Under the pieces are notes generated by a model that saw only the letters and a program-made list of their open reading frames with translations, searched no databases and was not told where the DNA came from. A stretch of DNA of 6,670 nt from Sporosarcina sp. (lineage in GTDB: Bacteria; Bacillota; Bacilli; Bacillales_A; Planococcaceae), in contig JARIDM010000096.1 of NCBI GenBank assembly GCA_029263945.1, positions 1-6,670 of the forward strand, written 5' to 3'. The translations under genes and the position numbers were made by a program. This document shows positions 1 through 5,907 of the stretch, in pieces (within the stretch, counting starts at the first letter, position 1; every line of letters starts with the position of its first letter).

Positions 1-316
1 CTTCTTTAACATGTGTAAGTGTTCCGTTGTCTGGTGTAATAATATAATGATTTGTGGACGTTTTAGCAACGACTGCTCGTCGGTCGGAACCTACCCCGGG
101 ATCTACAATAGAGACGAAGACGGTTTCTTCTGGCCAATAGCGAATGGTTTGTAGAAGGCGATAAGAGGCCTCCCATAGATTGTATTGTGGAATTTGATGG
201 GTGATTTCAAATATTGGCATGCCTAATTTTACAGAGTTTGCGACACCGTGCATAGCGCTTACCGCACCATCACTATTCCCAAAGTCTGATTGAAACACTA
301 ATAAACCTTTTGTCAT
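1..316 (-). CDS. SAM hydrolase / SAM hydroxide adenosyltransferase (DUF62), 3' end cut by window edge
   Basis: By family, this enzyme hydrolyses S-adenosylmethionine to adenosine and methionine, and is related to SAM-dependent fluorinases and chlorinases; it is cytosolic. Read on the minus strand, 105 codons are present. The N-terminus is MTKGLLVFQSDFGNSDGAV, with the DFG motif at residues 11-13. A DPGVG motif follows at 72-76 with Arg79, and PDNG at 95-98. Asp72 and Arg79 have the spacing of the Asp and Arg of the family's Asp-Arg-His triad; the His would lie beyond the window. Full-length members are roughly 270-290 residues, so less than half is visible. The ATG start is supported by GAGGAGT about 8 nt upstream. 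The stop codon of a decayed upstream frame lies 2 nt before this ATG, so the two were probably one operon. Family assignment is firm; the physiological role is not known from the sequence. Confidence 0.88.
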   Translation of the reverse strand, partial: MTKGLLVFQSDFGNSDGAVSAMHGVANSVKLGMPIFEITHQIPQYNLWEASYRLLQTIRYWPEETVFVSIVDPGVGSDRRAVVAKTSTNHYIITPDNGTLTHVKE

Positions 317-318
317 TT

Positions 319-528
319 TCAAACACTCCTCATTTGTACAGGTTGAATAAATAAGTATAAAAAAACCGCCCTTATCAATCCTGCGATTGAAAAGACGAGA
401 TCAACCCATGTGGTCTGCTTGGAATTTTATAAGCAATTACTTCTCTTGTTAGTGCTTCTAAAATTACAGCAACTAGAATTGAAAGTCAAACCTTTTAGAA
501 TAATTAAAATTAGTGAAGATATGTGCAT
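319..528 (-). pseudogene. Frameshifted remnant of a small membrane protein gene
   Basis: No open frame spans this region, but two consecutive minus-strand stretches in different frames look coding. From 485 to 420 the frame reads LSILVAVILEALTREVIAYK and continues to IP. From about 420 to 322 another frame reads TTWVDLVFSIAGLIRAVFLY, continues with LFIQPVQMRSV, and ends in TGA at 321-319. That stop is 2 nt before the SAM hydrolase ATG, a typical operon junction. A third stretch, from an ATG at 528 (MHISSLILIILKGLT), is in the same frame as the last one, so two compensating single-base indels near 485 and 420 would join all three. The product would be hydrophobic with at least two membrane segments. 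There is no ribosome binding site before 528 and the frame is closed by a stop at 552-550, so the 5' end seems lost. The Ala-x-x-Arg-x-x-Ile pattern followed by Pro and a hydrophobic helix vaguely recalls PsiE or DUF1622 proteins; neither can be asserted. Confidence 0.45.
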
Positions 529-568
529 TTTCCAGGACTTAAATTGAAGTTAACTGCGCGTCGCATTT

Positions 569-596
569 TTGGTTAATTTGTGGTATTATTTATAAT
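569..596 (+). promoter_or_regulatory. Probable sigma-A promoter of the GIY-YIG gene
   Basis: A perfect TATAAT lies at 591-596, with TTGGTT at 569-574 and a 16-bp spacer. An overlapping extended -10 (TG at 581-582, TATTAT at 584-589) is an alternative. Transcription would start near 600-604, just before the purine-rich leader of the gene at 625. This rules out the upstream in-frame GTG at 580 as the start codon. Confidence 0.45.
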
Positions 597-624
597 TAGA
601 AAAGAAGAGGACGTGAAAGAAAAA

Positions 625-1002
625 ATGATTAATATTACGATACCGAATCCAGACGTAACAATCGTTCAACGCCAACAAGATGCAAATGCAGAAGTTTCCA
701 TTAAACCTTTATATGGTTTTATCGATCTTCATGATATTCCACGCGATAAGGGTGGCATCATTTTGTTTTATAATCGTAAAGATGAACTTTTATTCGTTGG
801 TAAAGCGCGTAAACTACGCCAACGTGTGAAAAAACATTTTGAAGACACTGTTTCGCCATTAAAAAATCACCGTGATGAAGTGGCTAAGATTTCAGTTTTA
901 TTCATTGAAGAGCCAATGGATCGTGAAATTATGGAAACCTATATTATTAACACGCAATATGCAAAATATAATATTGACAAAAACTTCTATGTCGAATACT
1001 AA
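625..1002 (+). CDS. Stand-alone UvrC-type GIY-YIG domain protein (YurQ-like)
   Basis: This is a 125-residue protein consisting of little more than one GIY-YIG nuclease domain of the UvrC N-terminal type; B. subtilis YurQ is a similar small stand-alone protein as I recall. The domain core runs from G44-I-I-L-F through F57-V-G-K60, Arg67 and Glu104 to Asn116. The K60-R67-E104-N116 spacing matches Lys32, Arg39, Glu76 and Asn88 of Thermotoga UvrC exactly. The three active-site tyrosines of that enzyme fall on Ile46, Phe57 and His71, so catalysis may be altered or lost. UvrC's UvrB-binding, RNase H-like and HhH regions are absent. The ATG at 625 is preferred over GTG 580 (upstream of the likely transcription start) and GTG 613 (too close to AGAGG at 605-610). 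Even so, the AGAGG-to-ATG distance of about 14 nt is long. The gene is monocistronic: its own promoter lies upstream and a terminator follows. Its role in repair or DNA binding is inferred from family only. Confidence 0.8.
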   Translation: MINITIPNPDVTIVQRQQDANAEVSIKPLYGFIDLHDIPRDKGGIILFYNRKDELLFVGKARKLRQRVKKHFEDTVSPLKNHRDEVAKISVLFIEEPMDREIMETYIINTQYAKYNIDKNFYVEY

Positions 1003-1043
1003 TTAAGTGAGTTTCAGCTTTTAGCAATAGAAAAGAAGGTTTG

Positions 1044-1081
1044 AAAAAAGAGCTGATTGCATTGTGCAGTCGGCTTTTTTT
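1044..1081 (+). terminator. Intrinsic terminator after the GIY-YIG gene
   Basis: A 9-bp stem (GCTGATTGC 1052-1060 with GCAGTCGGC 1066-1074, including G-U pairs) encloses the loop ATTGT. It is extended by A-rich/T-rich flanks and followed by a run of seven T at 1075-1081. It lies 42-79 bases after the stop codon at 1002. Confidence 0.85.
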
Positions 1082-1106
1082 AATGACAAAAGGAATAGGT
1101 GAAAAT

Positions 1107-2369
1107 ATGGACATACGTTTACAAACGATTATTGATGAAACAAAAGATCAATATGGATTGGAAAATTATACGCTAGAAACGTCTGTTGTACTTAAGGAAC
1201 GAAATGGTCAAGGGGATGCTTTTTATAAGTTTAATATGGCGTTTTTCCCGAATACGCTAACTGAGCCGCTAGAAGAGGATGTTAATCCACCTGGAACTGC
1301 AGTTGTAGAATATAATATCCAAAGGGAGAGAGCAGAAACAATCCTTTTTGTACAGGGTCAATCATTTTCTACAAAAACACAGTTTAATGAACGGACTGCA
1401 GAAGAGGTTGCGGCTTGGATTGAGGCGGAAACAGGTTATCAGTTCGGAAAAGACTTCAACCATTCTGCGACATTGGAGAACGGTTTTCAATTCAAAGCAG
1501 ACGTTGACGGGATTGAATAGACGCCAGCGGGGCTGATTGAAGTTGAGTTTGACGAAGAAGGAAAACTCACGTCTTATATGATGTATGATGCCATTCCTTC
1601 GGAAAAAGAAATTCGCAAAGCTGATTTCACCTTAACACTCGAAGAAATTGAACCCCTTGTGAAGAAACAGTTGCAGCTTGTAAAATTTCCGCTAGAGGCA
1701 GAAAAACGCTTTGTTCCCGTATATGCGATGGAAGAAGTGTATGTGACTGTTGAGGGTGCACGTGTTATTCCCTTTTATGAACATGAACGATTTGAAATGA
1801 AAGTGGATCAAGTGCTGGAATGGGATTCACCACTTGAAACTGAATTAACACGAGAATACCCAACATTCATGTCTGAAGCGACAGCTGAGGAAGCGTTTGG
1901 ACATGTTGGACTAGAAGAGAAATTGGTTTTGTCACCAGAACAGGTTGCACAGTGCATTCCGATCGTTCGTGATGTGTTAAGAACTGTGTTGCCACTAGAC
2001 ACGGGTATGTGGAAGTTGTCGACGGTTCAACGTCAAGAGCATTTCATAGAAGCGGTTTGTATCCTTGCACCAAAGGAATCTTCGTACTTCAATCGTAAGT
2101 TTGTCGTGTTAATTAATCCCGAAACGATGGGTGTTTTAAATTATTTAGACAACGGGGAGATGTTCGAGATTTTTGATACGTTTGAACCTGCGAAGGAAGC
2201 GGTTGTCACGCATGAAAAAGCATTTGAAAAACTACTGTCTTATATTACATTAACACCTGCGTATGTGTATGACGTGGTTACAAACCAATATGTCCTATGT
2301 GGTTTACTAGATGCTGCAGAAGGCGTCGATGCCATCACAGGCGAGATTGTTGAATTAGCTGACTTTTAA
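1107..2369 (+). pseudogene. Unrecognised ~420-codon gene interrupted by one in-frame TAG
   Basis: One continuous frame runs from ATG 1107 to TAA 2367-2369, broken only by TAG at 1518-1520 (codon 138). The preceding 137 codons end ...ADVDGIE, and the frame resumes at once with TPAGLIEVEFDEEGKLTSY. Both sides look fully coding, with no shift, so a single base change explains the break. The start has AGGTGA about 5 nt upstream; a possible TTG start at 1041 is rejected because it lies inside a terminator hairpin. The restored product is acidic, has no signal peptide or membrane segment, and is probably cytosolic. I do not recognise the family. The I-E-V-x-F-D-E-x-G-K-L-x-S-Y stretch and the C-terminal Y-V-L-x-G-L-L-D-A-x-x-G-x-D-x-x-T-G-E-I resemble YcdB/PepSY-like beta-rich repeats, which is a weak guess. 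Translation of the second part alone could begin at ATG 1578 or 1581, with GAAGAAGGA upstream at a poor distance, giving about 263 residues. Alternatives to a pseudogene are sequence error or programmed readthrough. Confidence 0.72.
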
Positions 2370-2374
2370 AAAAG

Positions 2375-2402
2375 AGCAACTACCCCGATAAAGGTAGTTG
2401 CT
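2375..2402. terminator. Bidirectional intrinsic terminator between convergent genes
   Basis: A perfect 9-bp stem, GCAACTACC (2376-2384) with GGTAGTTGC (2393-2401), encloses an 8-nt loop. A-rich sequence on the left (2368-2375) gives a T-run on the minus strand, and T-rich sequence on the right (TTATTTTATTTATT) serves the plus strand. It can therefore end both the gene finishing at 2369 and the thi operon finishing at 2411. Confidence 0.85.
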
Positions 2403-2410
2403 TATTTTAT

Positions 2411-3388
2411 TTATTCTTCTATATTCACAAAGATTCCCTCTAAATTCGCTGGTTTACTAATTAACCCTGTCTCTAGCATCCAATCAGCGGTTTGTTGCCA
2501 GTTGTCTTCTTCTTGCGCACCAAAACGACCAGGGGAGGTCATCTTTGGTAGAAGGACTGCTAAAGACTCCCTTTCAACTTCTTCAATGAGCGGAAAATTC
2601 GCTTCGTCTTGGTGTTTTAATAAAATAGAAAGCGCTTCTTCAGGGTCTTTTTCCATGTCTTTAAAAGCCTTATCAGCGGCTCTCCAAAAGGCTTCAATAT
2701 GCTTTTGCTCTTTACTCCACGTATCTTCACTCGTAACGACAACAAGCTCATAAAATGCAGGTACGCCGTAATCTGTTGGATCGATAGTAGCGGGTTGGTA
2801 GCCTTCATATTGAAGAAGGGGCACTTCATGGTTAATATAGATGCCGACTGCTGCATCTGCTTTTTCAGAGACAATGGCAGCGTTTAATTCGAAGCCGACA
2901 TCAACCATCGTTGCTTTATCGTAATCCCCACCATCGGATTCCATCATCGTTTGAACGATGGCTTCATTTAAAGGAATGCCTGTAAACCCAACCGTTTTTC
3001 CTTCTAAATCTTTAGGCGTTTTAATCCCACTTTCCTCCAAAAATGCAACATGATTCAGTGGAGAACGAACGAGTGCGCCCACAGATTTAACATCGATGCC
3101 TTGTTCTGTTTTCGCAATGATGACATCTGGCTGATAGGTGATGCCCATCGTTATTTTGCCAGCCGCAGCCAGATTAATTGGATCTGTTGGATTTGCAGGA
3201 AACTGGATATCAAGTTCAATCCCTTCTTCCTCAAAATAGCCTTTTTCCTCTGCGATATATAAGAAACTATGTACAGCATTGGGATACCAGTCGAGCATAA
3301 TGCTAACCTTTTCCGTTTTTTCTCCTCCACAAGCACTAAGAACTAAAAGAAGTAAGAGACTACTTAAAACTAATTTAATGTTTTTCAA
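2411..3388 (-). CDS. thiY: ThiY: pyrimidine-binding lipoprotein of the ThiXYZ ABC transporter
   Basis: This is the substrate receptor for import of formylaminopyrimidine (from degraded thiamine), belonging to the NMT1/THI5-like periplasmic-binding fold; it is anchored to the outer face of the membrane. The 325-residue product begins with a signal peptide (KNIK, then a leucine-rich core) and a lipobox LSAC with the lipidated Cys20. LDWYPN follows at 32-37, the family hallmark near the ligand site, then H-S-F-L-Y-I-A-x-E-K-G-Y-F, typical of the family. The start is taken as TTG 3388, not the ATG at 3403. GGAGG (3401-3397) overlaps that ATG and sits 8 nt before the TTG, and the TTG shares bases with the thiX stop (TTGA). 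It is the last gene of the tenA-thiZ-thiX-thiY operon, under the TPP riboswitch. No break is seen. Specificity is inferred from family and operon; the ligand residues cannot be verified here. Confidence 0.9.
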   Translation of the reverse strand: MKNIKLVLSSLLLLLVLSACGGEKTEKVSIMLDWYPNAVHSFLYIAEEKGYFEEEGIELDIQFPANPTDPINLAAAGKITMGITYQPDVIIAKTEQGIDVKSVGALVRSPLNHVAFLEESGIKTPKDLEGKTVGFTGIPLNEAIVQTMMESDGGDYDKATMVDVGFELNAAIVSEKADAAVGIYINHEVPLLQYEGYQPATIDPTDYGVPAFYELVVVTSEDTWSKEQKHIEAFWRAADKAFKDMEKDPEEALSILLKHQDEANFPLIEEVERESLAVLLPKMTSPGRFGAQEEDNWQQTADWMLETGLISKPANLEGIFVNIEE

Positions 3389-4125
3389 TGTAATGTCCTC
3401 CATTTTAATAATCTATTTTCAAGAATTGTTACGGTCATAAATAAAGCAATTCCAATAAGGCTGAGGACGAGAATGGGTGCGAATACGCCTGCACCATCAA
3501 ATTGTGTCATCATACGCCGGCTAAAGTACCCAAGCCCTGCTTGTGCGCCTAACCACTCTCCGATGGCTGCGCCAATGACACTTAGCGTTACGGCTACTTT
3601 TAACCCTGAGAAGAAATGGGGTAGTGCAGTTGGAACATCGTACTTTAAGAAAACATCTTTTTTGGTTGCCCCCATTGTAAGAAATAATTCTTTCGTTTCT
3701 TTACTACCTGCAGATAATCCATCAAATGTATTGACCGTAATCGGAAAAAAAGTAATGAGTACGGCCACGGCAACTTTACTCCAAATTGTGTACCCAAACC
3801 AAAGCACAAAAATAGGCGCAAGTGCAATGACAGGAATCATTTGAGAGGCGATTAGAATGGGATAAAAAGCTTTGCGAATGCCTGGATTAGCAGCCATCCA
3901 AACCGCGATTAGCGTGCCCGATACGATTGAAATACCAAGACCGATAAGTATCGTCAGTAAGGTAACAGGTAAATGTTGCAAAAATAGTACTTCTTTTAAT
4001 TCCCACAATCTCCCTAAAATTTGAATGGGAGAGGGAAGAATAAAGGCTTTGTCGAGCCACCTTGCGCCTAGTTCCCAAAGGCTTAAAATCAGCACGAAAA
4101 TGAAAAGAGAAGATAGATTTTTCAT
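3385..4125 (-). CDS. thiX: ThiX: permease of the ThiXYZ pyrimidine ABC transporter
   Basis: This is the membrane-spanning subunit that forms the import channel with ThiZ and receives substrate from ThiY. The 246-residue product is in the BPD_transp_1 (SsuC/TauC-like) family. Hydrophobic segments are visible at about 6-24, 54-78, 88-110, 115-135, 173-190 and 215-237. The cytoplasmic EAA-type loop, which docks on the ATPase, spans about 145-165 (LFLTMGATKKDVFLKYDVP). The ATG overlaps the thiZ stop as ATGA, and GAGG sits about 8 nt upstream inside thiZ, pointing to translational coupling. Its own stop overlaps the thiY start. The length is normal and the frame is intact. Confidence 0.9.
   Translation of the reverse strand: MKNLSSLFIFVLILSLWELGARWLDKAFILPSPIQILGRLWELKEVLFLQHLPVTLLTILIGLGISIVSGTLIAVWMAANPGIRKAFYPILIASQMIPVIALAPIFVLWFGYTIWSKVAVAVLITFFPITVNTFDGLSAGSKETKELFLTMGATKKDVFLKYDVPTALPHFFSGLKVAVTLSVIGAAIGEWLGAQAGLGYFSRRMMTQFDGAGVFAPILVLSLIGIALFMTVTILENRLLKWRTLH
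3386..3401 (-). promoter_or_regulatory. Ribosome binding site deciding a TTG start for thiY, inside thiX
   Basis: GGAGG at 3401-3397 lies inside the last codons of thiX, with an 8-nt spacer to TTG at 3388-3386. The thiX stop TGA (3387-3385) overlaps that TTG as TTGA. An ATG at 3403 would have its own Shine-Dalgarno sequence inside its coding region, so it is not a credible start. Confidence 0.8.
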
Positions 4126-4871
4126 AAGATGACCTCGCTTTGAAGCTTTTGTAGCATTTGTTCTTTTAAAGCGAGTAGTTCAGGTTTATGTAAATCCTTT
4201 CGTGTTCTTGGTCGTGTAAGCGGTACGACAATTTCTTGACATTCGGTAATTGGTTTATTTGTTAATAAAAAAATACGGTCTGATAGAAAAAGGGCTTCTT
4301 CGACATCATGGGTAATAAATAAAATCGTGGATTGTCTTTTCCTCCATTGCTGAATGAGCCATTCTTGCATAGAAAGTCTTGTAATGGCGTCGAGTGCAGA
4401 GAAAGGTTCATCCAATAAAAGGAGGGGGCTCCCCGAAAGGAGCGCGCGTAGAAAAGCGACGCGCTGTTTCATCCCCCCAGATAATTGACTTGGATATTGA
4501 TCTTCAGTACCTGTTAGACCAAACTCTTGTAACAACGGCATTACTTGATCTGTGGCCCTTTTTTTGTCTACACCTGCAATTTCAAGAGGTAAACGCGCAT
4601 TTTCTAAAATGGTGCGCCACGGTAAGAGTAAATCCTGTTGCGGCATATAACCAACCTTCCCAAGGCGTTCAGCTGCATCATGACCAGTTAAGGAAATCGT
4701 TCCGCTAGAGGGTTGATCTAATCCTGTAATGAGCCTGAAAATTGTACTTTTTCCAGAACCGCTGACGCCCACGACGGAGATGAATTCTCCTGGACGGGCG
4801 TTAAATGAAAGCCCATCGATAATTTTATTGTCCGCTCCGTAGCTGAAGGATACATTGTCAAACGCCAGCAT
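4122..4871 (-). CDS. thiZ: ThiZ: ATPase of the ThiXYZ pyrimidine ABC transporter
   Basis: This is the cytoplasmic ATP-hydrolysing subunit that powers ThiX. The 249-residue product carries every ABC motif: Walker A GVSGSGKST at 35-43, Q-loop Gln78/Gln79 (YMPQQD), signature LSGGM at 130-134, Walker B LLLLDEP at 150-156, D-loop SALD and switch His188. The Q-loop is followed by LLLPWRT, typical of the SsuB/TauB/ThiZ branch. ATG 4871 is chosen because MLAFDNVSFSYG is a usual beginning. The frame also opens at TTG 4883, four codons earlier, but AGGG is then only 2-3 nt away; for ATG 4871 the distance is rather long, about 12-13 nt. The start overlaps tenA by 14 nt and the stop overlaps thiX by 4 nt. 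The name rests on the operon, since the ATPase alone would be ambiguous between nitrate, sulfonate and thiamine-precursor importers. Confidence 0.9.
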   Translation of the reverse strand: MLAFDNVSFSYGADNKIIDGLSFNARPGEFISVVGVSGSGKSTIFRLITGLDQPSSGTISLTGHDAAERLGKVGYMPQQDLLLPWRTILENARLPLEIAGVDKKRATDQVMPLLQEFGLTGTEDQYPSQLSGGMKQRVAFLRALLSGSPLLLLDEPFSALDAITRLSMQEWLIQQWRKRQSTILFITHDVEEALFLSDRIFLLTNKPITECQEIVVPLTRPRTRKDLHKPELLALKEQMLQKLQSEVIL

Positions 4872-5550
4872 TTGCGGTTTCAATCCCTGGCCACATTTGT
4901 TTCGTATTGGCCATATCCCAAAACATATATTCGAATCGCGTCGTATTCAGGAAGATTTCTTCAAGTTTTAGGAGCTCATGTTCAGGCTTTCCTTCTGCCG
5001 CTTTATCCATTAGTTCGATGCACCAACTTGCAAGTTCACCGAATTCCTCCGATGCATACATACGTACCCAGTCACCGTAAAGTGGATGCTCAGCAGCACC
5101 TGGAATTACACTTAGTTCTTTTCCGATTTCCCAGTAGCTCCACGCACAAGGAAGTAGGGCAGCAATCACTTCCGCCGTCGTTCCATTTTGACAAACGTGT
5201 AACATATAGTGCGTGTAAGCAAGAACGATTGGTGAAGGTGTCGCGTTTTCTAGTTCGTCAGCTGAAATACCAAACCTTTCCGCATAACTTCTGTGTAAAG
5301 CCATTTCCGTGTTCAGCGTTCCGTCTAGTAAGGAAGCGAATTTACCCATCGTTTCTAAGTCATCCGCCTTTACCGCACCAATCGCGAAGACCTTAGAGTA
5401 GTCAATTAAATATAAATAATCTTGTACCATGTAAAACCTAAATTTATCAGGATCTAATGTCCCATCGCCAATCCCTTTTACAAATGGATGGCTATGATTC
5501 TGTCTCCAAATCGGTAACGTCTTTTCTAGTAAACGGTCAGTGAATTTCAT
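4858..5550 (-). CDS. tenA: TenA: aminopyrimidine aminohydrolase (thiaminase II)
   Basis: The enzyme hydrolyses 4-amino-5-aminomethyl-2-methylpyrimidine to HMP in salvage of base-degraded thiamine, and can also cleave thiamine; it is a cytosolic tetramer by family. The 230-residue product has a normal length. The known B. subtilis active-site residues appear at identical numbers: Asp44, Tyr47, Tyr51, Tyr112, nucleophile Cys135 (LLPCAWSYWE) and Tyr139. Tyr165 and Glu207 fit the remaining two (163 and 205) with a two-residue shift. This is therefore a TenA_C-type, presumably active enzyme. The ATG at 5550 matches the usual MKF beginning, with AAGGGAG at 5567-5561 and a 10-nt spacer; the open frame extends upstream to 5580 into the leader, without support. 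It is the first gene after the TPP riboswitch terminator. The 3' end overlaps thiZ by 14 nt. Confidence 0.95.
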   Translation of the reverse strand: MKFTDRLLEKTLPIWRQNHSHPFVKGIGDGTLDPDKFRFYMVQDYLYLIDYSKVFAIGAVKADDLETMGKFASLLDGTLNTEMALHRSYAERFGISADELENATPSPIVLAYTHYMLHVCQNGTTAEVIAALLPCAWSYWEIGKELSVIPGAAEHPLYGDWVRMYASEEFGELASWCIELMDKAAEGKPEHELLKLEEIFLNTTRFEYMFWDMANTKQMWPGIETANAGV

Positions 5551-5582
5551 GTAACACACACTCCCTTTAATTTTTCCCAATT

Positions 5583-5616
5583 AAAAAACCCACTCCTTGA
5601 AAAAGAAGTGGGTTTT
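5583..5616 (-). terminator. Riboswitch-controlled intrinsic terminator before tenA
   Basis: On the minus strand, CCCACTTCTT (5612-5603) pairs fully with AAGGAGTGGG (5598-5589) around a TTTC loop. AAAA and TTTT flanks extend it, and six T end at 5583. It lies 32 nt upstream of the tenA ATG and downstream of the TPP aptamer, the position of an expression platform. Confidence 0.9.
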
Positions 5617-5676
5617 AGACAGACATCTACTAGCCGGAAATAGTTCGGCAGAAAATAAGTCGCAGCACCGCTTCCT
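5603..5676 (-). promoter_or_regulatory. Antiterminator pairing between aptamer P1 3' strand and terminator
   Basis: AGGAAGCGG (minus strand 5676-5668), which includes part of the 3' strand of aptamer helix P1, can pair with CCACTTCTT (5611-5603), the 5' arm of the terminator. Eight of nine positions pair, including one G-U, with a single C-A mismatch. The two structures are mutually exclusive: TPP binding holds P1 and frees the terminator, while without TPP the antiterminator forms. A small hairpin (GCCG/CGGC, about 5636-5652) lies between. The pairing was read by eye and its energy was not computed. Confidence 0.55.
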
Positions 5677-5756
5677 TACGCCAGTATTACCTGGTTCAAG
5701 TTAGAAGGGTTAGGCAAATTGCCAGTCTCAGCTCTTTTTGAGCACCCCTAGTGGTG
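5666..5756 (-). ncRNA. TPP riboswitch aptamer (THI box) controlling tenA-thiZXY
   Basis: Read on the minus strand, the conserved THI-box blocks occur in order. CTAGGGGTGC is followed by a short GCTC/GAGC hairpin, then CTGAGA (5731-5726), an optional GGCA/TGCC hairpin, ACCCTT, TTGAACC, and AGGTAATACTGGCGTAAGGAAGCGG. P1 can form from CACCACT (5756-5750) with AGCGGTG (5672-5666), with one A-C mismatch. The aptamer binds thiamine pyrophosphate. Here it sits between a promoter and an intrinsic terminator, so it should repress the operon by premature termination when TPP is high. Confidence 0.96.
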
Positions 5757-5782
5757 GATCATATGAAATTGGATTCGACTCC

Positions 5783-5811
5783 ATCAAAGCATATCGTTTC
5801 CATTTGGTCAA
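5783..5811 (-). promoter_or_regulatory. Probable promoter of the thi operon
   Basis: On the minus strand, TTGACC (5811-5806) is followed by a 17-bp spacer and an extended -10, TGC then TTTGAT (5788-5783). Transcription would start around 5776, about 20 nt before the riboswitch P1 helix. The -10 hexamer matches consensus at four of six bases. Confidence 0.5.
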
Positions 5812-5847
5812 ATATTTAATTGAAAATAGGAAGAAAGATAGAGAAGA

Positions 5848-5876
5848 TTCGTTTTTGCGAGAAAGTCATGTAAAAT
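5848..5876 (+). promoter_or_regulatory. Possible sbcD promoter
   Basis: TAAAAT at 5871-5876 is a good -10 with TG just before it. The hexamer 17 bp upstream, TTCGTT (5848-5853), is a poor -35. The location 31 nt before the sbcD GTG is suitable. This promoter would be divergent from the thi promoter, within about 40-90 bp. Confidence 0.35.
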
Positions 5877-5907
5877 AGAAGGAAAAGAGAGTCGAGGGGG
5901 AGTTATT

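Noticed and set aside
580..624. GTG at 580 as start of the GIY-YIG gene
   Set aside because: It lies upstream of the -10 TATAAT at 591-596 and has no ribosome binding site; the family-like protein begins at ATG 625.
974..1003. Perfect TTGACA at 974-979 as a promoter for the gene at 1107
   Set aside because: It is inside the GIY-YIG coding sequence, the matching -10 is poor (TACTAA or ACTAAT), and any transcript would run straight into the terminator at 1044-1081.
1041..1106. TTG at 1041 or ATG at 1083 as start of the gene broken by TAG
   Set aside because: TTG 1041 is within the terminator region and its residues come from the hairpin. ATG 1083 lacks a good Shine-Dalgarno sequence, while ATG 1107 has AGGTGA.
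1518..1520. TAG as pyrrolysine or a reassigned codon
   Set aside because: TAA and TGA also interrupt sbcD in the same window, no recoding signal or pyl gene is visible, and pyrrolysine use is not expected in this type of organism.
4872..5396. Long plus-strand open frame opposite tenA (174 codons)
   Set aside because: It is the antisense shadow of tenA; its Cys/His/Pro-rich translation has no domain and it has no ribosome binding site. The same applies to other open frames opposite thiZ, thiX and thiY.
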